A stretch of 14,465 bases of DNA, from NCBI GenBank assembly GCA_028290925.1, contig JAQGIX010000105.1:1-14465 (forward strand), in the 5' to 3' direction. The notes beneath the pieces are model-generated. The model was not told the DNA's origin. It saw nothing but the letters and a program-made list of their open reading frames with translations, and did not search any database. Source of the stretch: Phenylobacterium sp. GTDB lineage: Bacteria; Pseudomonadota; Alphaproteobacteria; Caulobacterales; Caulobacteraceae. This document shows, piece by piece, positions 6,956-14,465 of this stretch. Position 1 is the stretch's first letter; every line of letters starts with the position of its first letter. The translations under genes and the position numbers were made by a program.

Positions 6956-8071
6956 ATGGCCGAGTTCGACTTCGATGCGGTGGTGGTGGGCGCGGGCGCC
7001 GTGGGCCTGGCCTGCGGCTACGCGCTCGCCCGGCGCGGCCTCTCGGTCGCCGTCCTGGAGCAGGACAAGGCGATCGGCCAGGGCGTCTCCTCGCGCAATT
7101 CCGAGGTGTTCCACGGCGGGCTCTACTTTCCGACCGGCTCCCTGAAGGCGCGGCTCTGCGTGCAGGGCCGCCGCGCGCTCTACGCCTTCCTGGGCGCCCA
7201 CCACGTGACCTACGACCGCTGCGGCAAGCTGGTGGTGGCCACCGCGCCGGAAGAGGTCGAGCGCCTCGACGCCATCCTCGAACAGGCTCACGCCAACGAC
7301 GTGGAGGGCATGGCGCGGCTGTCCAAGGCCGAGGCCCTGGCGCTCGAACCCGAGTTGACGTGCGAGGCCGCGCTGATCTCGCCGCAGAGCGGGGTCTTCG
7401 ACAGCCACGGCTACATGCTGGCCCTGCAGGGCGAGATCGAGGCGGCGGGCGGGGCCGTCGTGCTGGCCACGCCGTTCGAAGGCGCGGCCCCCCTGGACGG
7501 CGGCGGGTTCGAAGTCCGCGCCGGCGGCGCGGAGCCGGCCAGCCTCAGCTGCCGCTACCTGGTCACTGCGCCGGGCCTCTCGGCCCAGGCCGTGGCCGGC
7601 TCGATCATGGGCTTCCCGGCCCAGGCGATCCCGCCCGGCCACTTCGGCAAGGGTCGCTACTTCCGCCTGGCCGGCAAGGCGCCCTTCGCCCACCTGATCT
7701 ATCCGCCCCCGATCCATGGCGCGCTCGGCACGCACTACCGCCGCGACCTGGGCGGCCAGGCGGTGTTCGGGCCGGACCTGATCTACGTGGACAAGCTGGA
7801 CTACAGCGTCGATCCGGAGGCGGCCGAAGGGTTCTACAAGTACATCCGCAAGTTCTGGCCGGGCCTTCCGGACGGCGCGCTCAGCCCCGACTACGCCGGC
7901 ATCCGCCCCAAGCTGCACGGGCCCGACGAGCCGCAGCCCGACTTCCGCATCGACGGCCAGGATGTCCACGGCCTCGACGGCCTGGTCGCCCTGTTCGGCA
8001 TCGAGAGCCCGGGGCTGACCTCGTCCCTGGCGATCGGCGACGAGGTCGCGGCCCGGCTTGGCCTTGCCTGA
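6956..8071 (+). CDS. FAD-dependent oxidoreductase, L-2-hydroxyglutarate oxidase/dehydrogenase (LhgO)-like
   Basis: 371 residues, DAO-type flavoprotein. The N-terminal Rossmann motif VVGAGAVG (residues 10-17) ends with an acidic residue (VLEQD, Glu35) for the FAD ribose. The segment SRNSEVFHGGLYFPTGSLKA (46-65) closely follows the SRNS-x-V-x-H-x-G-x-Y-x-P-x-GSLKA signature of L-2-hydroxyglutarate oxidases. Near the C-terminus DYAGIRPKL and GLTSSLAIGDEVAARL also fit that family. The likely role is oxidation of L-2-hydroxyglutarate or a similar 2-hydroxy acid, feeding electrons to oxygen or quinone. Exact substrate is not proven, since paralogues act on other hydroxy acids. No signal peptide; cytoplasmic or loosely membrane-bound. 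The ribosome site (GCGAAGG) is only 3 bases from ATG and therefore weak. It is the first gene of a rightward cluster, with the M1 peptidase starting 50 bases after its stop. Confidence 0.88.
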   Translation: MAEFDFDAVVVGAGAVGLACGYALARRGLSVAVLEQDKAIGQGVSSRNSEVFHGGLYFPTGSLKARLCVQGRRALYAFLGAHHVTYDRCGKLVVATAPEEVERLDAILEQAHANDVEGMARLSKAEALALEPELTCEAALISPQSGVFDSHGYMLALQGEIEAAGGAVVLATPFEGAAPLDGGGFEVRAGGAEPASLSCRYLVTAPGLSAQAVAGSIMGFPAQAIPPGHFGKGRYFRLAGKAPFAHLIYPPPIHGALGTHYRRDLGGQAVFGPDLIYVDKLDYSVDPEAAEGFYKYIRKFWPGLPDGALSPDYAGIRPKLHGPDEPQPDFRIDGQDVHGLDGLVALFGIESPGLTSSLAIGDEVAARLGLA

Positions 8072-8121
8072 CGGGCCTCGGCTGCGCCAGATGGCGGCTG
8101 CGAGTCGGGGAAGTTGAGATC

Positions 8122-10101
8122 ATGGCGTTGCGCGCGTTTCTAGTCCTGGCCGTGGCGCTGTTCGCCGCGGTCTCCGGTCCGGTGGCGCGGGCGCAGGCCG
8201 TCGCGCCAACCTCGGCCCCGGCCTATGATCCGCTGAAGACCTTCGCTCCGCTCACCCTGCCGCAGCCGGCCGGACAGATCCGAACCGGGGCGGGAACGCC
8301 GGGTCCGGCCTACTGGCAGAACCGCGCCGACTACCGCATCGACGCGCGGCTCGATCCGGCGGCCAAGCTGCTCAGCGCCGAGGTGGTGATCACCTACGCC
8401 AACAACAGCCCCGATGCGCTTGACGCGCTATGGCTGCAGCTCGACCAGAACATCTACCGCGCCGACAGCCGCGGCGCGGCCCTGGGCGGCCGTCCGCGGC
8501 ACGAGTTCACCGACGGCTACGCCATCGAGGCGGTGCAGGTCGAAGCCGGCGGCCGGCTGGTCGCCGCCGACCACCTGATCAGCGACACGCGGATGCGGGT
8601 GGCCCTGCCGCAGCCGCTGCGGTCCGGCGGCCAGCTGAAGCTGCACGTCCGCTACCACTACACCGTGCCCGCCACGTTCGGCGGCCGCACCGCCTGGACC
8701 GACACCCGCCTCGGTCAGGTCTTCGATATCGCCCAGTGGTATCCGCGGATGGCGGTCTACGACGACCTACGCGGCTGGGACACGCTCCCCTACATCGCCA
8801 ACGAGTTCTACCTGGAGTACGGCGACTTCGACTATGCGATCACCGTCCCGGCCGACATGATCGTCGCGGGCTCAGGCGCGCTCACCAACCCGCAGGAGGT
8901 CCTGACCCCGGAGCAGCGCGCCCGCCTGGAGGCCGCCCGCGCCAGCGACCGCACGGTGATGATCCGCACGCCGCAGGAGGTGACCGCCGCCGCGGCCCGG
9001 CCGCCGGCTACCGGGACCAGGACCTGGCGCTTCCACATGGACCGCACCCGCGACGTGGCTTTCTCGGCCTCCCGCGCCTTCGTCTGGGACGCCGCGCGCA
9101 TCAACCTGCCGGACGGCAAGACCGCGCTCGCCCAGTCCGTCTACCCGGTGGAGAGCGCCGGCGCGCCGGCCTGGGGCCGTTCGACGGAATATCTCAAGGA
9201 CGCCGTCGAGCACTTCTCGGCCCGCTGGTTCCCTTACCCCTGGCCGAACGCCATCAACGTGGCCGGCCCCACCTCGGGCATGGAATATCCGGGCCTGGTG
9301 TTCGACGGCATCCCCGACCAGGGCAAGGAGCTGTTCTGGATCACCGCCCACGAGATCGGCCACACCTGGTTCCCGATGGTCGTCGGCTTCGACGAGCGGC
9401 GCGACGCCTGGATGGACGAGGGCTTCAACACCTTCATCGACACCTACGAGTCCGACGATTTCGCCGGGGGGGTCTATGGGCCCAAGCGGGATTCCGAATT
9501 TGCGCCTGACAAAGGAACGCCGGCCGAACAGATGGCGCTCCTGCTCGCCGATCCGGCGGCCCCGGTGATCCTGACGCGGGCCGACGCCATCCGCGAGAAG
9601 TACCGGCACCCGGTCACCTACTTCAAATCCGCCTTCGGCCTGACCCTGCTGCGCGAGGACATCCTGGGTCCCGAGCGGTTCGATCCGGCGTTCCGCAAGT
9701 TCATCGCCGACTGGGCCTACAAGCACCCCAAGCCGTCGGACTTCTTCCGGGCCATGGAGAGCGCCGGCGGCGAGGACCTCTCCTGGTTCTGGCGCGGCTG
9801 GTACTTCAACAACTGGACCCACGACCTGGCGGTGACCGCCGTCAAATACGTCGAGGGCGATCCCGCCCGCGGCGCGGAGGTGACGGTGGCCAATCTCGGC
9901 CAGCTGCTGCTGCCGGCGACGCTGCGGATCACCTATGCGGGCGGCCGGACCCGCGACATCCGCGTGCCTATCGAGACCTGGATGCAGAACGCCAGCCACG
10001 TCTTCGCCGTCACCTCCGGCGGGCCTATCGTCGAGGCGAACATCGACCCCGACCGCCGGCTGCCCGACCGCGACCGGTCCAACAACACGTTCAAACCCTA
10101 G
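8122..10101 (+). CDS. Secreted M1 family zinc metallopeptidase
   Basis: 659 residues from ATG 8122. The frame is open far upstream inside the previous gene, but a signal peptide begins exactly here (MALRAFLVLAVALFAAVSGP, cut after about ARAQA, residue 26) and GGGGAAG lies at 8107-8113. It is an exported aminopeptidase-like enzyme that releases N-terminal residues from peptides. The zinc site is complete: HEIGH (His410, Glu411, His414) with the third ligand Glu433 after the canonical 18-residue spacing (within WMDEGFNTF). The substrate-recognition exopeptidase motif reads TSGMEYPG (Gly386-Pro390), a GxMEN variant. A Tyr in EKYRHPVTYFK is a candidate proton donor. The N-terminal beta domain includes YRIDARLDP and GQVFDIAQWYPRMAVYD. 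The last ~90 residues look like a beta domain. The next gene starts 12 bases after its stop, suggesting an operon. Natural substrates are unknown. Confidence 0.93.
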   Translation: MALRAFLVLAVALFAAVSGPVARAQAVAPTSAPAYDPLKTFAPLTLPQPAGQIRTGAGTPGPAYWQNRADYRIDARLDPAAKLLSAEVVITYANNSPDALDALWLQLDQNIYRADSRGAALGGRPRHEFTDGYAIEAVQVEAGGRLVAADHLISDTRMRVALPQPLRSGGQLKLHVRYHYTVPATFGGRTAWTDTRLGQVFDIAQWYPRMAVYDDLRGWDTLPYIANEFYLEYGDFDYAITVPADMIVAGSGALTNPQEVLTPEQRARLEAARASDRTVMIRTPQEVTAAAARPPATGTRTWRFHMDRTRDVAFSASRAFVWDAARINLPDGKTALAQSVYPVESAGAPAWGRSTEYLKDAVEHFSARWFPYPWPNAINVAGPTSGMEYPGLVFDGIPDQGKELFWITAHEIGHTWFPMVVGFDERRDAWMDEGFNTFIDTYESDDFAGGVYGPKRDSEFAPDKGTPAEQMALLLADPAAPVILTRADAIREKYRHPVTYFKSAFGLTLLREDILGPERFDPAFRKFIADWAYKHPKPSDFFRAMESAGGEDLSWFWRGWYFNNWTHDLAVTAVKYVEGDPARGAEVTVANLGQLLLPATLRITYAGGRTRDIRVPIETWMQNASHVFAVTSGGPIVEANIDPDRRLPDRDRSNNTFKP

Positions 10102-10113
10102 GGCGGACCCGCC

Positions 10114-11064
10114 ATGAAGAACCGCATCACCGAACTGCTGGGGATCAAGTACCCCATCGTCCAGGCCCCCATGGGCTGGATCGCCCGCGCCCAGCTGGCC
10201 AGCGCCGTCTCCAACGCGGGCGGCTTAGGCATCATCGAAACCTCCTCCGGCCGCCTCGACGAAGTGCGCGCCGAGGTCGTGAAGATGCGCGGCCTGACCG
10301 ACAAGCCATGGGGCATCAACGTCGCCCAGGCCTTCGTGCGCGATCCGGACATCGTGGCCTTCGTGGCCGACCAGGGCGTGAAGTTCGTCACTACCTCGGC
10401 TGGCGACCCCAACAAATACTGCGAGGCGTTGAAGGGCCGGGGGCTGACCGTCTTCCATGTCGTGCCATCGCTGGCCGCGGCGCTGAAGGCCATCGAGGCC
10501 GGCGTCGACGGCCTGGTGGTCGAAGGCGGCGAGGGCGGCGGGTTCAAGAACAGCCGCGACGTGGCGACCATGGTGCTGCTGCCGCTGGTCTGCTCGAAGG
10601 TCGGCGTGCCGGTGATCGCCGCCGGCGGGATCGTCGACGGGCGGTCCATGGCGGCGGCCTTCTGCCTGGGCGCCGAGGCCGTGCAGATGGGCACCCGCAT
10701 GGTCTCCGCCGCCGAGAGCCCGGTGCACCAGAACTGGAAGGACATGATCGTCGGCGCGAAGGAGACCGACACGGTGTTCCTGAACCGCTTCGGCCCCGGC
10801 CCGGCGCTGCGCGCGCTGCGCACCGAGAAGACCACGCTCTACGAGAAGGAGCCGCCGGAAAACATCATGGGCGAGTTCGGCCGGGCGCTCGATCTCTACT
10901 TCGGCGGCGACATGGAGGCCTCCATCGCGCTCTCCGGCCAGGTGGCCGGCCGCATCGACGAGGTGAAGCCGGTGGCCCAGATCCTGCGCGAGACCATCGC
11001 CGAGTTCGAGGCGGTGATGAGCGAGATGGGCGCGAAGTACGGCAAGGCGGCCCAGCCGGCCTGA
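10114..11064 (+). CDS. NAD(P)H-dependent flavin oxidoreductase, nitronate monooxygenase/FabK superfamily
   Basis: 316 residues, FMN TIM-barrel protein of the 2-nitropropane dioxygenase superfamily. Signature segments are IKYPIVQAPMGW near the N-terminus (11-22), AVSNAGGLGIIE (31-42), LVVEGGEGGGFKN (134-146), PVIAAGGIVDGR (166-177) and GAEAVQMGTRM (186-196), the last two forming the FMN phosphate site. Where nitronate monooxygenases usually carry a catalytic His (GGH), this protein has Phe144. Members with Phe may act on other substrates or as NAD(P)H:acceptor reductases, so the name nitronate monooxygenase should not be taken literally. It is probably cytoplasmic. It starts 12 bases after the M1 peptidase with only a loose ribosome site, consistent with co-transcription and coupling. 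Its stop lies one base from the stop of the convergent alpha/beta hydrolase. Confidence 0.88.
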   Translation: MKNRITELLGIKYPIVQAPMGWIARAQLASAVSNAGGLGIIETSSGRLDEVRAEVVKMRGLTDKPWGINVAQAFVRDPDIVAFVADQGVKFVTTSAGDPNKYCEALKGRGLTVFHVVPSLAAALKAIEAGVDGLVVEGGEGGGFKNSRDVATMVLLPLVCSKVGVPVIAAGGIVDGRSMAAAFCLGAEAVQMGTRMVSAAESPVHQNWKDMIVGAKETDTVFLNRFGPGPALRALRTEKTTLYEKEPPENIMGEFGRALDLYFGGDMEASIALSGQVAGRIDEVKPVAQILRETIAEFEAVMSEMGAKYGKAAQPA

Positions 11065-11065
11065 G

Positions 11066-11938
11066 CTACTTCGGCAGGGCGGCGAGCCAGGTGAGGATCT
11101 CGCTCTCCAGCCGGATGCGGTCGGTGTTCCAGCTGTGGTCGGTGGCCACGTGGACCTCGCGGACCTGCGAGCCGCCGGCCTTGCGGACCGCCTCCACCAT
11201 CGCGTGGTCCAAGGTGGCCAGGCCATCGTCGGCGCTGAGCACCAGCAGCCGCCGGCCGGCGAGCTTCGGCGCGGCGGAGGCGAAGCTGTAGGCGCCCAGC
11301 GCCGCAATCTCCTCGGCCATGCTCTGCGGTGTGACGCCGGCCAGGCTCTCCATGTTCTCGCGCGCGGTCTGCAGCCGGACCGCCAGCGGCAGGCCGGCCA
11401 TGAAACCCATGTCGGCGGCGGAGATCAGCACTGCGCCCTTCACGGCCGGATCCTCGGCGGCGGTCACGGCGGTGACCCAGCCGCCCATGCTGTGGCCCAT
11501 GATCACCATGCGGGCCGGATCGATCTGCAGGTTCGCGGCGACCTCCGGCCGGCGCAGATAGGCCAGCACCGCCTTGGCGTCGGCCAGGTTGCCCTTGAAG
11601 CTGAAGGTCCCGGGGCTGCCCCAGGAGCCGCGGTAGTTGAAGGTCACCGCCGTCCAGCCGGCGCGGCGGATCGTCTGGGCGAGGTCGAGGCTCTTCTCGT
11701 TGCCGGGCAGGCCGTGCAGCAGCACGACCGTGGGATGGGCGCCCGCGCCGGACGGAATGTAGGCCAGGCCGTTCACTTCCACGCCGCCGGTCGGGATGTG
11801 CAGCACCTCGGAGCGGGCGGGATGGGCCTTGTCGGCCGGCGGGTCGGTGTAGATGGCGGCCGGCGGCAGCGGCGGAGCCGCTTGCGCGCTCGTCGCCAGG
11901 ACCAGGGCCGCACAGCCCGCCAGGATCCACATCTTCAT
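11066..11938 (-). CDS. Secreted alpha/beta hydrolase
   Basis: 290 residues with a signal peptide (MKMWILAGCAALVLATSAQA, cut after residue 20). Cys9 lies in the hydrophobic core and not in a lipobox, so a soluble periplasmic enzyme is likelier than a lipoprotein. The alpha/beta-hydrolase core is clear: oxyanion region LLHGLPGNEKS (73-83), strand and turn FNYRGSWGSPG (100-110), nucleophile elbow GHSMGG with Ser150, acid in LSADDG (Asp237 or Asp238) and catalytic His268 in ATDHSWN. The order and spacing fit dienelactone hydrolase/prolyl oligopeptidase-like esterases or peptidases; the substrate cannot be read from sequence. GGGGGG lies 5 bases before ATG 11938. It follows the PQQ dehydrogenase on the same strand after 34 bases with no terminator hairpin seen, so it is probably the last gene of that operon. 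Confidence 0.9.
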   Translation of the reverse strand: MKMWILAGCAALVLATSAQAAPPLPPAAIYTDPPADKAHPARSEVLHIPTGGVEVNGLAYIPSGAGAHPTVVLLHGLPGNEKSLDLAQTIRRAGWTAVTFNYRGSWGSPGTFSFKGNLADAKAVLAYLRRPEVAANLQIDPARMVIMGHSMGGWVTAVTAAEDPAVKGAVLISAADMGFMAGLPLAVRLQTARENMESLAGVTPQSMAEEIAALGAYSFASAAPKLAGRRLLVLSADDGLATLDHAMVEAVRKAGGSQVREVHVATDHSWNTDRIRLESEILTWLAALPK

Positions 11939-11972
11939 TGTCGCCCCCCAAGATTCCCCCGCCAGCTAGTGG

Positions 11973-13220
11973 CTATTTCGGCGCGATCCTCAAGACCCGA
12001 CCGTTGCTGTTGTCGGTCAGCACATAGAGCGCCCCGTCCGGCCCGACGATTACGTCGCGGATGCGCTCGCCCAGGTCCTGCAGCAGCCATTCCTCGCCCA
12101 CCACCCGCGCGCCGGCCAGCGTCAGCCGCGCCAGGTGCGTGGAGGCGAGGCCGCCCACGAACAGGTTGCCCTTCCAGGCCGGGAACAGGTTGGCGTCATA
12201 GAAGGCCATGCCGGAGGGCGCGATCACCGGGTCCCAGTAGTAGATCGGCTGCTCCATGCCGGCGTGCGCGTTGATCCCCTGGCCCACCGGCCGCCCGGAA
12301 TAGTCCTCCCCGTAGCTGATCACCGGCCAGCCGTAGTTCTTGCCGGCCTGGGGGATGTTCACCTCGTCGCCGCCCCGCGGGCCGTGCTCGACGGTCCACA
12401 GTTGGTGGGTCCACGGATTGATCGCCGCGCTCTCGGGATTGCGGTGGCCATAGGACCAGATCTCGGGCCGCGCGCCGGGCTTGCCCACGAACGGATTATC
12501 CTTCGGCGCCGAGCCGTCCGGGTTGATGCGGATGATCTTGCCGAGGTCGTTGTCCAAGGTCTGGGCGTCGTGCTGGCCCGTGGGCTCGAAGCGGTCGCCC
12601 ACGGTCACGAACAGGGTCCCGTCCGGGGCGAACACCAACCGGCCGCCGATATTGGCGAGCCCGCTCATGGCGGGCTGTGCGCGGAAGATCACCGTCAGGC
12701 CGTTCAGCGCCGGCCCGCCGCCGGCCTCGCTGAGCTTGGCCCGCGCCACGCTGAGGCCCGAGAGCCCACCGGGCCGCCGCTCCATATAGGCGAAATAGAT
12801 CAGGCCGTTGCGGGCGAAGCCCGGATCGAGCGCCAGGCCGAACAGCCCCGCCTGCTCGCCGGTCACCACGCGCGGCGCCCCCGAGGCCGGCGGCGACAGC
12901 GCCCCGCCGCGGGTCAGGATGCGCAAGCGGCCGACGCGTTCGGTCAGCAGCATGCGGCCGTCCGGCAGGAAGGCTTCACCCCAGGGGTGGTCCAGGCCCT
13001 TGGCGACGGTCTGGACCTGGAACGCCGTGGTGGTGGTCAGGGCCGGGGCGCGGGTCTGGCCGGGGAAGGCGGGGCGCTGGCCCCTGGCGTTGGGCGGATC
13101 GGTCTCGGCCGGGGCGGGGCTCGCGCTGGGGGCCGGCGCGGCGGCGGCCGCGTCCTGGCTCTGCCTTGGGCCGCAGGCGGCGAGCGCGCTGAGCAGCAGG
13201 ATCGGCAGCAGACGGCGCAT
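11973..13220 (-). CDS. PQQ-dependent aldose sugar dehydrogenase-like lipoprotein (Asd/YliI family)
   Basis: 415 residues. The N-terminus has a lipoprotein signal ending LAAC (Cys16), then a flexible Ala/Pro-rich linker (about 24-60), so it is probably tethered to a membrane facing the periplasm. The six-bladed propeller of soluble sugar dehydrogenases is shown by GLDHPWGEAFLPDG (75-88), EQAGLFGLALDPGF (122-135, with Gln123 at the family's PQQ/active-site Gln), GGRLVFAPDGTLFVTVGDR (192-210), DLGKIIRINPDG (225-236), IWSYGHRNPES (254-264, Arg260-Asn261 contacting PQQ) and EHGPRGGDEVNIP (278-290). It would oxidise aldose sugars and pass electrons to the respiratory chain. The position of the catalytic His (H-x-x-G-R in characterised members) appears to be Asn190 (codon AAT, 12653-12651). 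It is translationally linked to the amidotransferase upstream: GAGGAGG, 5 bases before ATG, overlaps that gene's TGA. Confidence 0.9.
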   Translation of the reverse strand: MRRLLPILLLSALAACGPRQSQDAAAAAPAPSASPAPAETDPPNARGQRPAFPGQTRAPALTTTTAFQVQTVAKGLDHPWGEAFLPDGRMLLTERVGRLRILTRGGALSPPASGAPRVVTGEQAGLFGLALDPGFARNGLIYFAYMERRPGGLSGLSVARAKLSEAGGGPALNGLTVIFRAQPAMSGLANIGGRLVFAPDGTLFVTVGDRFEPTGQHDAQTLDNDLGKIIRINPDGSAPKDNPFVGKPGARPEIWSYGHRNPESAAINPWTHQLWTVEHGPRGGDEVNIPQAGKNYGWPVISYGEDYSGRPVGQGINAHAGMEQPIYYWDPVIAPSGMAFYDANLFPAWKGNLFVGGLASTHLARLTLAGARVVGEEWLLQDLGERIRDVIVGPDGALYVLTDNSNGRVLRIAPK

Positions 13221-13225
13221 CAGAG

Positions 13226-13232
13226 CCTCCTC
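13226..13232 (-). promoter_or_regulatory. Shine-Dalgarno overlapping the upstream stop codon
   Basis: GAGGAGG on the minus strand, 5 bases before ATG 13220, is a near-perfect anti-16S match. Its first two bases belong to the TGA stop (13233-13231) of the amidotransferase gene. This arrangement supports one transcript and reuse of ribosomes finishing the upstream gene. Confidence 0.7.
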
Positions 13233-14465
13233 AGATCGGGCCGACCGCCGCCTCCAGCGCCGCCTGGGGCGAGGCGCCTTCCAGGTGGATCAGCGACCAG
13301 ACGGCGAAGAACAGCAGCGGCCAGCGCTCGGCTGCGCCGTCGTTCGCGAACACAGCTTTGACCTGCTCCGCGCTGCGTAAACGCCGGACGGCCTCGAATC
13401 CGGCGATCCGCTCGCCGATCGCCTGGGCGCGCGGCGCGATCCAGGCCTCCACCGGGACCGTGAAGCCCTGCTTGCGGGCCCAGGGCTCGGCAGCGGGGCA
13501 GGCGCGCTCCAGCCACTTCCTGAGAATCCATTTCCCGTAGCGCCCGCGCACCTTGAACCGGTCCGCCAGCGGAAAGGCGAACCTGGCCACCTCGGGATCG
13601 AGGAACGGCGTGCGGCCCTCGAGCCCGTGGGCCATCAGGCAGCGGTCGAGCTTGAGCAGCAGGTCATTGGGCAACCAGGTCATGACGTCGGCCCACTGCG
13701 CCTTCTGCAGCGGCGTCAGCCCGTTCGGCGCGGCCGCTTCGGCGCGCCAGCGGGCGAGGATTTCCGGGCTCGCGCCCCGCGGCTCGGCCGGCCGGCCGCC
13801 CAGCCAGGCCGGGCGCAGCGCCCGCCGGTAGCGGCCGTAGCCGCCGAACAGTTCGTCGCCGCCCTCGCCGGTCAGGACCACGGTCAGCGTCCCCGTGGCG
13901 GCTTCCGCGAGCTTGTCGGTGGGCAGGGTCGCATAGTCGGCGGTCGGATCGTCCAGCGCCCAGGCGACCTGCGGCAAGATCCGCCAGAAATCCGCCTCGT
14001 CGAACCGGGTCTCGCGCCAGTCGAGGTTGAGCGCGCGGGCCACCCGCTCGGCCTGCGCCCGCTCGTCCTTGGCGCCGGGGGCCTCGAAGCCGCAGGTGAA
14101 GGCGGTCACCGGCCGCTCGTTCAGCCGCGCCATCAGGGTCGCGATGGTCGCCGAATCGATGCCGCCGGAGAGGAACAGGCCGTAGGGCACGTCGGAGCGC
14201 TGGTGCACGCGGACGCTGTCCTCCAGCACCGCGTCCAGCTGCTTGATCAGCCCGGCCTCATCCCCGTCGGACGCCGTCGGCGCGCGGGGCAGGGCGGCGC
14301 GACGCCGGCCCGAGACGATCCGGCCGCCCCGCACCTCGACGATTTCGCCGGGGACCAGGCGGCGCAGGCCCTGGAAGGCGGTGCGTTCGGCCAGCGTGTA
14401 GTTGAAGCCCACGAGCTCGCGCGCGGCGTCTACTTTGAGCTCCGGCCTCAGCAGGCCGGCCCTGA
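13231..14465 (-). CDS. Asparagine synthase-related amidotransferase, synthetase domain (5' partial)
   Basis: About 411 codons are visible. The frame continues to the window edge with no stop, so the gene begins outside; a GTG at 14412 is internal, since residues before it (L-L-R-P-E-L-K-V-D-A-A-R-E-L) fit the family's linker. What remains is the C-terminal ATP-dependent synthetase domain: the pyrophosphatase P-loop LFLSGGIDS (Ser-Gly-Gly at 14169-14161) and the LTGEGGDELFGGYGRYRR motif. Then comes a helical region with LPNDLLLKLDRCLMAHGLEGRTPFLD, typical of asparagine synthase B substrate and ATP contacts. The N-terminal glutamine amidotransferase domain with its catalytic Cys2 is presumably off-window. 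It may make asparagine or amidate another carboxylate such as a peptide or surface sugar. Its stop overlaps the ribosome site of the sugar dehydrogenase gene, so it heads or continues a three-gene operon here. Confidence 0.9.
   Translation of the reverse strand, partial: RAGLLRPELKVDAARELVGFNYTLAERTAFQGLRRLVPGEIVEVRGGRIVSGRRRAALPRAPTASDGDEAGLIKQLDAVLEDSVRVHQRSDVPYGLFLSGGIDSATIATLMARLNERPVTAFTCGFEAPGAKDERAQAERVARALNLDWRETRFDEADFWRILPQVAWALDDPTADYATLPTDKLAEAATGTLTVVLTGEGGDELFGGYGRYRRALRPAWLGGRPAEPRGASPEILARWRAEAAAPNGLTPLQKAQWADVMTWLPNDLLLKLDRCLMAHGLEGRTPFLDPEVARFAFPLADRFKVRGRYGKWILRKWLERACPAAEPWARKQGFTVPVEAWIAPRAQAIGERIAGFEAVRRLRSAEQVKAVFANDGAAERWPLLFFAVWSLIHLEGASPQAALEAAVGPI

Noticed and set aside
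8072..8085. The 14-mer CGGGCCTCGGCTGC occurring here and at 5639-5652, both intergenic
   Set aside because: Two copies of a GC-rich 14-mer with no conserved flanks or structure are compatible with chance in DNA of this composition.
7360..8121. A 254-codon upstream extension of the M1 peptidase frame inside the FAD oxidoreductase gene
   Set aside because: The extension is Arg/Pro/Gly-rich shadow sequence. A signal peptide and ribosome site mark the true start at 8122.
14410..14412. GTG as the start of the asparagine-synthase-like gene
   Set aside because: The frame stays open to the window edge with family-like linker residues, and starting here would remove the glutaminase domain. The gene is treated as cut by the window.

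Overview
The window looks like chromosomal housekeeping and accessory-metabolism DNA from a very GC-rich alphaproteobacterium. Strong G/C bias at third codon positions, a fused single-chain indolepyruvate oxidoreductase, a PQQ-dependent sugar dehydrogenase lipoprotein and Caulobacter-like promoter fragments suggest Caulobacterales (Caulobacter/Phenylobacterium type). The lineage is inferred from style and not proven. I see no tRNA, rRNA, CRISPR array, insertion sequence, integrase or phage gene. No stretch over about 140 bases lacks a gene.

Layout. (1) 1-3221, + strand: the C-terminal ~93% of a fused indolepyruvate ferredoxin oxidoreductase, cut by the window start. (2) 3218-4015, - strand: a four-helix DUF4239 (bestrophin-like) membrane protein, tail to tail with gene 1. 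(3) 4016-4151: the longest non-coding stretch, holding a repeat-like hairpin, a promoter and a clear BlaI/CopY-type double operator. (4) 4152-4676, + strand: a membrane-anchored, four-cysteine protein of unknown function that the operator should control. (5) 4673-6866, - strand: a sulfotransferase preceded by a secreted class-C-like serine hydrolase whose catalytic SxxK lysine reads as Thr. (6) 6956-11064, + strand: a likely three-gene unit of an FAD oxidoreductase (L-2-hydroxyglutarate oxidase-like), a secreted M1 zinc metallopeptidase and an NMO-type FMN oxidoreductase. (7) 11066-14465, - strand: a likely three-gene unit running from the right edge, of an asparagine-synthase-like amidotransferase (its N-terminal glutaminase lies outside the window), a PQQ sugar dehydrogenase lipoprotein and a secreted alpha/beta hydrolase.

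How the genes fit together. Most products are single enzymes of catabolism or of the cell envelope, and there is no obvious multi-gene defence, secretion or biosynthetic system. At least five products carry an export signal or membrane segment, so much of the window concerns the envelope or periplasm. All three convergent gene pairs meet with no intergenic DNA: two overlap at a shared CTAG and one has a single base between stops. Bidirectional terminators therefore cannot sit between them.

The observations most worth checking are the BlaI/CopY-like operator with its unknown target gene, and the two enzymes with apparent substitutions at catalytic positions: Lys to Thr in the serine hydrolase (clear) and His to Asn in the PQQ dehydrogenase (from a remembered family alignment). 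I found no convincing undescribed multi-gene system.
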